In this document: positions 33,896-43,768 of the stretch, one piece after another | Layout: the number at the start of each line of letters is the position of its first letter | Numbering within the stretch: position 1 is the first letter of the stretch | Source: Methanococcoides sp. LMO-2 | GTDB lineage: Archaea; Halobacteriota; Methanosarcinia; Methanosarcinales; Methanosarcinaceae | Direction of reading: 5' to 3' | DNA: 64,000 bases | Assembly: GCF_038432375.1 (NCBI RefSeq) | Contig: NZ_JBCAUS010000002.1 | Location: 248,001-312,000, forward strand | Position numbers and translations under genes: made by a program | Notes under the pieces: model-generated | Told to the model about the DNA's origin: nothing | The model's input: the letters and a program-made list of their open reading frames with translations, nothing else | The model's database searches: none

Positions 33896-35149
33896 TCAGG
33901 ATTCACAGACCAGCAAAAGTGAAGCATCCTCCAGTCTCATTTCAGAAAGTACCGAGCTCATTTCGTCCCTGTCGTCGATGTAGGTCATCAGTTCGCTCCA
34001 TCTTTTTTGTAGGTCACACAGGTGGCCAAAGGGTTCAAAATCCGGGATTGCATCGTCAAGTGATAGTTCAATGTTCCTGAGGGCTTCTTCACTTCCCACG
34101 TTATCCCCGCTGGCCAGATATTCTTCAGACAACAGCTGGCAGGCATTTACTATCTTCTCCTCAAGATCGTCACCCAGGAAATTGCCGGGATAGTATCCCA
34201 TATCCTCTGCAGACAGCATCAGCATTCCGTCGGTCTCTTTCTGGCTCATGAGCTTTGCCCGCTCATAGACAAACCTGTAAATGTCTTCCCTGACCCTTTT
34301 CCAGGTCGGATGGGATTTTGCCGGTGGAAGGTGCTTGATGGCAAGTTCGTTGTCCAGCATGAACGAATGGCCGAACATCCTGGCATTCATCAGGTAATCA
34401 ATATCCTCTCCCCGCGGGACCATTGGATCGAACGGTACTTTCATGAAGAGGTCCCTGTGGACCAACATATTTCCACCGAATACGAATGGAGTCTCTTTAA
34501 GTCTCGGTGAAGTGCCGATCACCTGCTTGAAACCTTCGTTCATACAGGCATTCTTATCCCAGTATTGGGTCCATGGTTTGTCAGGAACGCTGACAAGATA
34601 TTCTCCATCCGGTTGCAGGTAGTAGCCGGCAACTGCATCGATGAAGCTTCCTTCATGATGGTTCCCTATGAACTCCTTTGCTTTGGAAATGAACTCAGGA
34701 TCTTCAAAGACCTCATCATCGTCTATCAGGACTGCAACATCCGAGTTCATGATATGTGGGATGAAAAGGCACATGTTCCTTATGTTGGAGTAACCTCCCA
34801 GTGAAAGCAGGTCACAGTAGTCCCCCATTCCCGCGATCTCCAGCTCATCGTGCAGCTTTGCCAGATGTGACGGACCAAACATGTGAACGTTGACCCCGTC
34901 GGGTGAAGAGTTCCTGATGATCTCTCCTACTTTTTGTTCCACCTGATCTGTGATCTCGTCATTATTCGGAGCGACCAGTATCACCAGTTCAAAATCGTTA
35001 TCCTTTAGGATTGCCGTGCTTTTGATGGCTCTTCCAAGTGTCCCCTCGTGATCCAGTGGTGTTGCATGATCGTAGACCGCATCTCCTTCAAGCCATCCTA
35101 CATTGCTTTCCCTTCCCCAGTAAGTGGGAATTACCATTGTTAATTTCAA
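33896..35149 (-). CDS. GT-A fold glycosyltransferase-like protein
   Basis: A 417-residue protein with a family-2-like nucleotide-sugar fold: MVIPTYWGRESN at the start, a DxD-type VLIDDDEVFED (about 155-165), and later PRGEDIDYLMNARMFGHSF with a likely catalytic Asp/Glu. The C-terminal third is helical. It is not part of the glycan locus and stands alone; sugar and acceptor unknown (a compatible-solute or lipid glycosylation role is possible). Confidence 0.75.
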   Translation of the reverse strand: MKLTMVIPTYWGRESNVGWLEGDAVYDHATPLDHEGTLGRAIKSTAILKDNDFELVILVAPNNDEITDQVEQKVGEIIRNSSPDGVNVHMFGPSHLAKLHDELEIAGMGDYCDLLSLGGYSNIRNMCLFIPHIMNSDVAVLIDDDEVFEDPEFISKAKEFIGNHHEGSFIDAVAGYYLQPDGEYLVSVPDKPWTQYWDKNACMNEGFKQVIGTSPRLKETPFVFGGNMLVHRDLFMKVPFDPMVPRGEDIDYLMNARMFGHSFMLDNELAIKHLPPAKSHPTWKRVREDIYRFVYERAKLMSQKETDGMLMLSAEDMGYYPGNFLGDDLEEKIVNACQLLSEEYLASGDNVGSEEALRNIELSLDDAIPDFEPFGHLCDLQKRWSELMTYIDDRDEMSSVLSEMRLEDASLLLVCES

Positions 35150-35397
35150 ATAGATCCATCTCCCCTATGTTCAGTTTGTGTGAACATTTCTCCAGTTTAG
35201 ATAATTTATAGGTTGGCCTGATATAATTATCTTCGTTTTTCCCGGGTAGATTTTCATTAGCTGCTTGTGTTCTGTTAATTCTTTTTCTCCAATGAAAAGC
35301 ATCAGTAATTAATCCGAAGAAGAACATATAGTTCAATGGTAATGGTGGCGGATCGCAATATTTGATGCACATTCCAACAACAATTCAGGTGATCGAC

Positions 35398-35829
35398 ATG
35401 TCAGGAAGATTGCCGGATTCGGACGACTCCGCTCTTATGAGCTGGATGAGGGTTGAGATCGGCAAGATCAATAAGGAGATAGTGGCTGAGAGAAAACCGC
35501 TATCACAACTACTTAAAGAGGAGATCCCATCCTCAAAAACAAAAGGTGGCGATGAACACCTGTTTGACAAAAAGGTCCTGGGTATCCTTGAGGAGCAACT
35601 CCCGGCAGAGCTGCATGGTAAACTTCGTCTTCCCATCCTTTTCTTCCTGGACAATCGCGTGGCGGACAGCAGTTTTATCAATGATGAAAATGCTGCCAGG
35701 GCCCTGCAGCTGCTGGGTGAGCTCAGCAAGTCCCGCAGTTTTACTAAGGGAAGGCTCTGGGTCGGGAAAAGCATTGCTTATTCCATCATGAGGAAATATC
35801 CTACCGTGGTACAGATCGTGATGGGCTGA
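35398..35829 (+). CDS. UPF0216 / DUF61 protein
   Basis: A 143-residue protein with the archaeal UPF0216 pattern (ERKPLSQLL, LPAELHGKLRLPILFFLD, GELSKSRSFTKGRLWVGKSIAYSI in short pieces). Function unknown. ATG at 35398 follows AGGTGAT; an in-frame TTG/ATG pair at 35362/35365 lacks a site. Confidence 0.88.
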   Translation: MSGRLPDSDDSALMSWMRVEIGKINKEIVAERKPLSQLLKEEIPSSKTKGGDEHLFDKKVLGILEEQLPAELHGKLRLPILFFLDNRVADSSFINDENAARALQLLGELSKSRSFTKGRLWVGKSIAYSIMRKYPTVVQIVMG

Positions 35830-36016
35830 TCTCATTGGTTCAGAAATCAATAGCCTTAAGGAAAGAAAAGTCCATAAATATACCTGCATGTAATTATGCT
35901 TATATAGGATACATCGAATTAACGTTCAGAAACTAAACTTATCAGTATCATTTATTCTTAGATCACTCGATAACGAATCAACACAACCAGCGGATCAAAA
36001 CAAGAGTCCTGATAAT

Positions 36017-37360
36017 ATGAAACTCTACAGCACTAATCTCCAGGCAGAAGAAGTTAATTTTGAAACTGCACTTATCACCGGCCTTGCACCCGACAAAGGC
36101 CTTTTCATGCCAAAGACCCTTCCACACTTCTCAGAGGAAGAACTTACAGCCTTAAAGGATGAGCCATATCCGGAAATTGCTTTCCAGTTACTTAAGAAGA
36201 TACTCGAAGGCGAGATCGATGAGGAATCCCTGAAGGCAATAACCTATGATGCCTACGACTACGAGGTACCACTGGAAGAGGTCAACGAGAACACTTACAT
36301 CATGAGGCTCGACCGCGGCCCAACTGCTTCTTTCAAGGACTTTGCAGCCCGTATGATGGCAAGGCTCATGCAGTTCTACCTCAAGAAGGAGGACAAGGAG
36401 CTGACCATCCTTACAGCGACCTCCGGAGATACAGGAAGCGCAGTAGCTCATGCATTCTATGGTCTTGACAACATCAGGGTAATCGTGCTGTTCCCTGAAA
36501 CAGAGGTCTCAGACCGCCAGAGGAAGCAGATGACAACCCTTGACCATAACATCTCTGCACTGGCAATAGACGGAAAGTTCGATGACTGCCAGGCAATGGT
36601 CAAGCAGGCCTTCGCAGATGCTGATCTCAAACACCTGAACCTCTCATCAGCAAATTCCATTAACATAGGACGCCTGATCCCGCAGACACTTTACTACTTC
36701 TACTCCTACCTCAAACTCAGGGATTTCCCTGAAGAGATAGTCTTCTCAATTCCATCAGGTAACTTCGGTAACATGATGGGCTGCGTGCTGGCAAAGAACA
36801 TGGGAGTCCCTATTAAGAAGATAGTCGCTTCAGTCAATGAGAACGACGAGGTTCCGACCTTCCTTACCAGCGGCGAATACGAAAAGATAGTTCCTTCAAA
36901 GAACTGCATCTCCAACGCAATGAACGTCGGCCACCCAAGCAACCTTGCAAGGCTCATCGCTATTTACGGTGGTGTAATGGATGAGCAGGGTAACATCAGC
37001 AAGCTTCCGGACATGGATAAACTGAATGGCGATATCTTTTCAACTTCTGTAACTGATGCTGAGACCAAGGCCCTCGTTAAGGAGTTCTACGAGAAGAACA
37101 ACATCTTCATCGAGCCTCACGGTGCCGTTGGTATCAAGGGCCTGATGGATTACAGGGCAATCACTGATGACAACACACTTGCAGTGACACTGGAGACTGC
37201 ACATCCGGCCAAGTTCCCTGCAGAAGTTGTGGATGCCATTGGAGTTGAGCCGGAGCTTCCCCAGAGCCTTAGGGAAATTGAAGGTAAGGAGGAGTATATG
37301 GAGTACCTGGATACGGATTATGAGAAGTTCAAGAGTTATTTGAAGGAAAGGCTTGAGTGA
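36017..37360 (+). CDS. thrC: Threonine synthase
   Basis: A 447-residue PLP enzyme that converts O-phosphohomoserine to threonine. It shows the thrC start (LYSTNLQAEEVNFETAL), the PLP lysine in TASFKDFAARM (Lys107), TATSGDTGSAVAHAF, and the phosphate-binding SIPSGNFGN. Length is typical. It is preceded by an A+T-rich region of about 190 bases and followed by a convergent membrane protein gene. Confidence 0.97.
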   Translation: MKLYSTNLQAEEVNFETALITGLAPDKGLFMPKTLPHFSEEELTALKDEPYPEIAFQLLKKILEGEIDEESLKAITYDAYDYEVPLEEVNENTYIMRLDRGPTASFKDFAARMMARLMQFYLKKEDKELTILTATSGDTGSAVAHAFYGLDNIRVIVLFPETEVSDRQRKQMTTLDHNISALAIDGKFDDCQAMVKQAFADADLKHLNLSSANSINIGRLIPQTLYYFYSYLKLRDFPEEIVFSIPSGNFGNMMGCVLAKNMGVPIKKIVASVNENDEVPTFLTSGEYEKIVPSKNCISNAMNVGHPSNLARLIAIYGGVMDEQGNISKLPDMDKLNGDIFSTSVTDAETKALVKEFYEKNNIFIEPHGAVGIKGLMDYRAITDDNTLAVTLETAHPAKFPAEVVDAIGVEPELPQSLREIEGKEEYMEYLDTDYEKFKSYLKERLE

Positions 37361-37423
37361 GGTCTTTTCTTTATATCTTTTTATTTAACTTTAGTCAAAC
37401 TTATTTTGTTCTATTTATTCAAA

Positions 37424-39550
37424 TTAAATCTTTAGAATCCCTTTTCTATAATTCCACAATAGGATTATTGCTGCTGCAAAGAGACTGATAATTGCTCCGA
37501 TAATATGGGAAAGCAAGGGTTTATAGTAAATATCATTCCCATCTGCAGAATCTTTTGAGATTTCAAATATCGATGTTAATCCCGCTGAATTCAGAATCTG
37601 GCCATTGTCAATTACCCATTCTTTTTGATCATGATCTGGTGAAGTGAAGAGTACATATTTTGCAGAGTCATATAAACGATACTTAAACGGAGAGACTGCA
37701 GTATAGTTGAGCTCTTTTCGAGATGCATTAATATAAGAAATCTCAACGTTTTCTTTACTATCGGATTGTACCAGATATCCATGATCATTGATATCGACTG
37801 TTTTGCTCAACTCTACCAATTCAGCCCAATTACTTATTTCAATTAAGGAATTGACTTCTCGGATCCTGGAAGTATCATGTAAGTTCTTGAAGACAACAAG
37901 TTCTTTATTTTCCATAACTAAATCCAGATCGCTTTGATCATACAGGAAATTATAATTTTGATAATCAACATCCTTTGCAAGAACTATATATTTGATATTC
38001 AATGGTGCAACAAGCTCTCCAAAGTTATCGATCTCGCTTTTGTGTTCCAGTAAATATTCCATATAATGCTGGGCAGGTTTCGAACTTTGTGTCTGGATAG
38101 ATCCAACTTCGGCATTTTCCCCGATCATCGTTGGCTTATCAAAGAAAAGGTTTGCAGGATTTGCAATTCTCCTGTCGCTCCAGTCGAAGGTCATATACAG
38201 ATGCCAGGGGAAGAAAAGTACATCAAAGTCTTCCATATCATTGTTCAGGAAAGCATTCACCTCATACCATTCTTCCGGATAGTCCTTTGGTTCGATCTGG
38301 CCATTAAAGCCATTGAATATCGTGAAGGAATAAGCAAGAGGGAGCGCGATAATGAGAACAGCTAAAACTACTGAACCGACCTTTTTTTTGTTTTCCGGTA
38401 TAAGGCTCATCCTGTCGTTGAGTTTGAAGCTTTTGAAGATCTCTTCAACGCCCAGACTGCCAAGGAACGCATACGCTAAGACAAGTGCACCCACGAATTT
38501 CTGAGAGTCCCTCATTCCTTTGAATATGAAGAAATGCTCGAACAGGTACTCAAAGATCGGTGCAGAATATTGCCAGGTGATACCGCCTGCCAGTATTAAC
38601 GAGATGATGGCAGACAGGACCAGCCCTTTATGAAGTGGCTTCTTTGTATCTGAAAAGAACCCATGAACTGCGAAGTACAGGATCCCGGTAAAAAGCAGCA
38701 CAAATATCCATCTGGATGCAAAATAGAACGGATAGTCATATCCTCCACGCCAGAAACCATACATCATGAAAAGCGAGAGCACGATATTGCCTGAAATTGT
38801 GGTGCCGGCAGTGAAAGCGGATAGGTCCGGTGCTGATATCTGGCTCAGGACACTTGATCCCTGTGAGACAGTCCAGAATACTGGCAATATCCAGAACATG
38901 TTGACTGCCAGATAGGCCATGCCCAGATGAATGTTACTTTTAATGATATCTTTTCGTTCTTCTCTTTCACCAACTATTGCAAAAATAAATATGCACAGCT
39001 GAATAAGCAAAACGATAAGAAGAACATGCATATCGAATATGCTTACAACGGTGTTCCACAACAGCGGTCTTTTCCATTTGGTCCTGTCATCCAGGAAGTC
39101 TGAGAAGCTCCTTATCGCAAGAGGAACGAAAGCATATGCTAGTAGTATGTAAAGATGCCCTGCCAAAAATCTGACATAAATGAATGGGTTAATTGCATAC
39201 AGTGTTCCGCTGAAGTATTTACCATAAACGGACTTTGAAGGGGCAGCTATGTGGGCAGATATGCCTGCTACAATAAAAACTGAGAAGAGTATGAGCTTTT
39301 GAGTAACCCATGAAGGTAAGATCAGTTCCACAAATTGAAGAATTGCAAGGAAGGGTGCCTGTCCTCCAATGCCGTTGCTCAGTATGTGATCGGCAAGATA
39401 ATTCCTATGAGGAGCCCAGATAGTATCTAATGTCAGGATATAACCCGGTCGTAAAAGTGGAAGGAAGATCGCGAGTGCCAGGATAGTATAATAGATAAAG
39501 GCATTTCTGTCAATTGAATACCTTCCTATACTTTTTTTTGATCCACTCAT
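37424..39550 (-). CDS. Large polytopic membrane protein, GT-C/YfhO-like
   Basis: A 708-residue protein with about twelve membrane helices in the first 430 residues, an extracytoplasmic domain (about 440-680), and a last helix near the C-terminus. N-terminal loop with TLDTIWAPHRNYL recalls the Asp of GT-C lipid-linked sugar transferases. Similar in build to the protein at 43769. It probably acts at the outer face on lipid-linked glycan, last gene of the glycan locus. No precise family assigned. Confidence 0.7.
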   Translation of the reverse strand: MSGSKKSIGRYSIDRNAFIYYTILALAIFLPLLRPGYILTLDTIWAPHRNYLADHILSNGIGGQAPFLAILQFVELILPSWVTQKLILFSVFIVAGISAHIAAPSKSVYGKYFSGTLYAINPFIYVRFLAGHLYILLAYAFVPLAIRSFSDFLDDRTKWKRPLLWNTVVSIFDMHVLLIVLLIQLCIFIFAIVGEREERKDIIKSNIHLGMAYLAVNMFWILPVFWTVSQGSSVLSQISAPDLSAFTAGTTISGNIVLSLFMMYGFWRGGYDYPFYFASRWIFVLLFTGILYFAVHGFFSDTKKPLHKGLVLSAIISLILAGGITWQYSAPIFEYLFEHFFIFKGMRDSQKFVGALVLAYAFLGSLGVEEIFKSFKLNDRMSLIPENKKKVGSVVLAVLIIALPLAYSFTIFNGFNGQIEPKDYPEEWYEVNAFLNNDMEDFDVLFFPWHLYMTFDWSDRRIANPANLFFDKPTMIGENAEVGSIQTQSSKPAQHYMEYLLEHKSEIDNFGELVAPLNIKYIVLAKDVDYQNYNFLYDQSDLDLVMENKELVVFKNLHDTSRIREVNSLIEISNWAELVELSKTVDINDHGYLVQSDSKENVEISYINASRKELNYTAVSPFKYRLYDSAKYVLFTSPDHDQKEWVIDNGQILNSAGLTSIFEISKDSADGNDIYYKPLLSHIIGAIISLFAAAIILLWNYRKGILKI

Positions 39551-39562
39551 AAGGCACCTGAT

Positions 39563-40129
39563 TTAATTTTCATTTGAATTCCTGAGAAGTATGCTCAACA
39601 GCAGATAAAGTGAAAAGAATCCAATTACTATTAAAACAGTCTTTTCCATATATTCCCAGACGATCCACCAGCCGAACATCGAGCCATATGCAAACATTAT
39701 AACAGCCAATACTCCCAGATAGATCGATACTTCTTTTGATATGTTCTTCAAAAGCAACAAATTAGATCTTTTAATCACTTTTTCCATGTAGGGTATGGAC
39801 ATCTGCGTATGTTCTATGGATGGTTTAAGTTCACTGATCTTTGTAAATAAGTGTGTATTTCCTGTGGACCTATGGATCCACAAGGAAAATTCATGAACTC
39901 TTCCTGACACCCATTCCGTTGCAGATCTGATCTTTTCCACAGTGTTATCAGGGAGGGATATTTCCAGGAACCGTATAGCGACGCCAATAACGAGTAAATA
40001 ATATGCATAGATAGCAAGGTTCTCAGCACGGGATTCATCACCCATTGCAAGTGTTACTGCTGTGGCTACAAGCAAAACCAATGCGAGAAAAATCGGATAA
40101 TTCGATGGTGGCCAGTTACTTGTTTCCAT
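39563..40129 (-). CDS. Membrane protein of unknown function
   Basis: A 188-residue protein with two N-terminal (about 10-28, 37-55) and two C-terminal helices (about 130-150, 163-183) around a helical cytoplasmic or extracellular stretch (SELKPSIEHTQMSIPYMEKVIKRS). It lies 12 bases upstream of the large polytopic gene, so it may be its partner. No family recognised. Confidence 0.65.
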   Translation of the reverse strand: METSNWPPSNYPIFLALVLLVATAVTLAMGDESRAENLAIYAYYLLVIGVAIRFLEISLPDNTVEKIRSATEWVSGRVHEFSLWIHRSTGNTHLFTKISELKPSIEHTQMSIPYMEKVIKRSNLLLLKNISKEVSIYLGVLAVIMFAYGSMFGWWIVWEYMEKTVLIVIGFFSLYLLLSILLRNSNEN

Positions 40130-40212
40130 TTTGATCTTAACCTTTGGGAAATTCTTTGTATCTATTCATCTTAATAACTTTAGTAGATAGGCCATGTTAT
40201 AAATGCGTATCA

Positions 40213-41700
40213 TCAGACCCGGTTTAGTTTTCTGATCACCCTGGATGTCATTTCTGCGAATGGGGTTATGATCCTGTGATCCGGCATACCAGAAAGGAAT
40301 ATCGATGTATCTTCTTCTGTCAAAAGTCCGAAGCTTGCCAATATCATGAGATATACGATGCCACTTAAGGCCAGACTTCCCACCAGTTGAAAAAGACCCG
40401 TATGTGGGAGATTGTAGAGTACCAGGAGCAGTATACTAATGCTTACCAGTGTTTTTACTATTGTAAAGTGCTCGATTTTGAGCTTATACGTGTGCACATA
40501 AAGACCTGCAAGGACGATGCATCCGATCGAACATGCAATAGCTGTTGAACCTGCTGCGCCAACGATCCCGTGTGAAGGTACTAAAGCGATCAGTAGTATG
40601 ATCTCGATCACCACGGCCAGTGGCAGGACAAATGCCGGGATCCTTGGCACATTGCGTGCCTGGAATATGTTGGTAAGGACCATTGTCATTACCAGGAATC
40701 CCATCCCAATGGAAACTATGGAAAGTGCCGGTGCACTTGCAATATATTCGGCCGGGAACATCACTCCAATAAATGCTTCCGGGATCGCTGCGATAACAAG
40801 TGCAAGCGGGAGGATGAACAATGCACCGTATTTTATACTCTTTGATGCATACCTGTCATCTTCCTGATGCTTTGAGATATAGGGAAACAGCACGCTCATC
40901 AATGCACCTACTATGAATATAGGCAACTGTGCAAGGATCAATGCTGCCCTGTAGTATCCCGAAAGTGCATCTGATAACGCTACTTCCGTGAGGAACTTCA
41001 CGCCTATGATATCGATGTTCATGAGCAGCGTGGTACCAAGTGTGCCAAAGAACATTGGCAGGGCAAAGAAGTAAACGTTGGAGTCCGCCCATCCTTTTGT
41101 TTTCCAGAAGGTAAAGTCCCTGGTCAGCAGGACCGCAAGGGTAAGCCCAATGAGCATTGATATTGGAAAGCTGAGGACCGCTCCAAGTGCACCAAATCCC
41201 ATTTTTACCAGCACAACTCCGGATATGAGTTTTGCAAAAATTGTTATGATCCCTATGAATGCAAAGGAACTGAAGCGGAAAGTTCCCTGAAGTATGCTCA
41301 GGTAAATGACCGACATGGCAGTGAATATTGTAGCAAGCAGTATGGATATGACCAGCAGGTTGTAATTTGCTCCAAGATTGATAATATCAGTCGTATATCC
41401 AACATAGAATACAACAGATAATAGCAAAGCAATTCCCAAATTTGCAATTAGAGCGCTCTTAAACACACGGTATTTTGTAGAAACATCATGTTCCCCGGAG
41501 ATGAACTTGGTGCTCGTAAGCGGAAAAGCGGATGTCACAAACAGCGAAAGAATGAGCAGGAATGATGCTGATACACCTAACATACCAAATTGTGCCGGTG
41601 TTAGCATCCATCCCATCACAACATTGAATCCGTAGTTAAGGAATGCACCGATGAAGAATGCTGCAAACATCACAAAGCTGTTCTTTGAAGGATTGGTCAT
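40213..41700 (-). CDS. Polysaccharide flippase (Wzx/MATE-like)
   Basis: A 495-residue membrane protein with about fourteen helices, the usual Wzx number, beginning NSFVMFAAFFIGAFLNYGFNVVMGWMLTP in short motifs NYGFNV and LTPAQFGMLG. It should flip lipid-linked oligosaccharide across the membrane. Placed between the surface-protein gene and the membrane genes of the glycan locus. Confidence 0.88.
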   Translation of the reverse strand: MTNPSKNSFVMFAAFFIGAFLNYGFNVVMGWMLTPAQFGMLGVSASFLLILSLFVTSAFPLTSTKFISGEHDVSTKYRVFKSALIANLGIALLLSVVFYVGYTTDIINLGANYNLLVISILLATIFTAMSVIYLSILQGTFRFSSFAFIGIITIFAKLISGVVLVKMGFGALGAVLSFPISMLIGLTLAVLLTRDFTFWKTKGWADSNVYFFALPMFFGTLGTTLLMNIDIIGVKFLTEVALSDALSGYYRAALILAQLPIFIVGALMSVLFPYISKHQEDDRYASKSIKYGALFILPLALVIAAIPEAFIGVMFPAEYIASAPALSIVSIGMGFLVMTMVLTNIFQARNVPRIPAFVLPLAVVIEIILLIALVPSHGIVGAAGSTAIACSIGCIVLAGLYVHTYKLKIEHFTIVKTLVSISILLLVLYNLPHTGLFQLVGSLALSGIVYLMILASFGLLTEEDTSIFLSGMPDHRIITPFAEMTSRVIRKLNRV

Positions 41701-41751
41701 TTATTACCTCAAATAATCCATAATTATTCTATATAAAGGGCAGAATCTCTT

Positions 41752-43737
41752 TCATCTGCCCTTATACATATTCAGTGCCGAGTAATATGCCACCAGGGTT
41801 CCGACAACAACGAAGAAACTCCATTCCGGTACTTGCAGCACAATATATGCTGCACTGGAGAACACGATAAGCATCCCTGCAAAGTCGTGAAGATGTGAAT
41901 CCATCATTAACATCTTACCCACTGATGAATCACTCCTGCTGACAATATTCGCACCGATACCGGCACCAGTCAGAACTATTCCCAGGGTCACCATGTCAGA
42001 TCCACCTCTGATAAATGCAACCACAAGTAATGCAATTCCACAGACAATTGCCAGCAGATCGATCGGAAGTGACTTCGTCACCTTTTGCATGTGGTTTCGC
42101 ACAGACACCGCAGCGACCATGCCGATCAGAAGCATCATGAGCTTTGGATAAAGTTCACCGGTAAGAATAGTGGGTGGTAATCCATCCCCTGTAGGTGTGT
42201 AATCAAAATCCTCTCCCACGATCTCGAACAGGTCACTGTCCTGCATCCCGCCAATATCCACACTAACAACATACTGCCCGTCCCCACGGTAGAACTCATT
42301 GTACCCCAGATCGACGTTGAATGTAGATCCAGTGACTGTCACATCCTTTGAATAGATCTCTTTCTTACCATAATCAACAACGCTGTAGACCTTGACAATA
42401 GCTGTAGTGTCCCAGTCCACAAATTGAGCAGGGAACGGCGTACCTATGGTGACAGTACCACGTATTCCATTATCTTCCTGCAGGTCAGTAGAGATCGTAG
42501 TAACAGCCGGATTAAGTGCCCTTACCTGATAATCCACAGATCTTCCGATGGATGTATATTCCGGATCAATGGATATCGTGAGTGTATGACTGCCCGGATT
42601 ATCGGGTGCTTTCAACATTACATTGAACTGTTCAGATCCCTTGGCATCAAGAACAAGTTCAGGATTTATGGTTTCCTTATCCCCGTCTGTACTTATCACA
42701 ATTTCAGGAGTGCCCTTATAACCGATTCCCCCATTGTTCTTGACGGAGAACCCGACATCCATATTTTCTTCCTGATAATAGATCGGATCGATCGAGATCT
42801 CATCCACACCAATGTTAAGGTCGTCAGTGCTTGCCGAGATTATCTCTTCCAGCCAGACACCGCTGTTATCCTCTGCATCGAATACCTCGTTTATCTTGAA
42901 GTTCACAGCTTCATCCCCATTCTCGAAGTAAAGGGATACTGTCTCACCTTCTGATCCTACCGATGTGTCAATGGTTTTGCCGAATTTGCTTAAACTGAAA
43001 AATGCTTTTCCGTTCGCGGTATCTTCAAGTTGGAGTGTGTATATGGATCCGATGCGGGTGGATGGTTTGGTTGAGGTGAGGTTGAGTTCGTTGAGGTAGC
43101 CGGAGGCATTTTCCATGGTGATGGGGCGGAGGTAGAAGTTGTCGAAGTAGCCGGTTCCACCATATACATCAAATCCAATTTTTCCGGATGGATTTTCATT
43201 CTTAAATTCAGTTGTTAGAGCAAGTGTGTCATCAAAATACATGTATACATACTTATTGAGTCGTACTAATTTTAGATGATGAACTGTTTCAAAATCAAAT
43301 TCAATTGAGCGATTTGTTGAAGTATTGATATGAGATTGAGTATTTATGTAGTTGTTCCCATCCTGCTCTAATGAAACTTTATCTGTATAATCCTCTCCAC
43401 GATTATCATCCGTTAGACAAATCCTTGCATAATTATCCAAATCTTCATAATAAAAAAAGACTTCAATTTGTGCATAATCATCTCTTTTTTCTGCAACTAT
43501 ATCTACTTCGTTGATGTACATTTCCCCTTCCCATTTTTCAAAGATTAAGCCGGGGCGACCTCCTGAGCAGGATACAGTGTCATTTACGATATGCCAAATA
43601 TTTGGTTTCAGTTCTCTCCAACTTGAGTGATCAAGAATAGTAAAATCGTCTGTAAATTCCATTTGTGCGTGAGCAAATCCAATATTTTGCAATAAAATAA
43701 ATGCTATCAACAACAGACTAATTTTTTTAGAAATCAT
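41752..43737 (-). CDS. Secreted LamG-like/CARDB surface protein with C-terminal helices
   Basis: A 661-residue protein: signal peptide (about 1-25), a concanavalin-like beta domain (about 28-205: YYEDLDNYARICL, GYFDNFYLRP), an S-layer-like segment (about 225-300), CARDB/COG1361 repeats (about 310-510), then four or five membrane helices (about 535-655). A surface glycoprotein or an anchor of the glycan machinery is likely. It is the border between ordinary and A+T-rich sequence: base use in the N-terminal coding part (43.2-43.7 kb) turns A+T-rich. Confidence 0.75.
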   Translation of the reverse strand: MISKKISLLLIAFILLQNIGFAHAQMEFTDDFTILDHSSWRELKPNIWHIVNDTVSCSGGRPGLIFEKWEGEMYINEVDIVAEKRDDYAQIEVFFYYEDLDNYARICLTDDNRGEDYTDKVSLEQDGNNYINTQSHINTSTNRSIEFDFETVHHLKLVRLNKYVYMYFDDTLALTTEFKNENPSGKIGFDVYGGTGYFDNFYLRPITMENASGYLNELNLTSTKPSTRIGSIYTLQLEDTANGKAFFSLSKFGKTIDTSVGSEGETVSLYFENGDEAVNFKINEVFDAEDNSGVWLEEIISASTDDLNIGVDEISIDPIYYQEENMDVGFSVKNNGGIGYKGTPEIVISTDGDKETINPELVLDAKGSEQFNVMLKAPDNPGSHTLTISIDPEYTSIGRSVDYQVRALNPAVTTISTDLQEDNGIRGTVTIGTPFPAQFVDWDTTAIVKVYSVVDYGKKEIYSKDVTVTGSTFNVDLGYNEFYRGDGQYVVSVDIGGMQDSDLFEIVGEDFDYTPTGDGLPPTILTGELYPKLMMLLIGMVAAVSVRNHMQKVTKSLPIDLLAIVCGIALLVVAFIRGGSDMVTLGIVLTGAGIGANIVSRSDSSVGKMLMMDSHLHDFAGMLIVFSSAAYIVLQVPEWSFFVVVGTLVAYYSALNMYKGR

Positions 43738-43768
43738 AAATTCACAGCCATATTCATTTAATAATATC

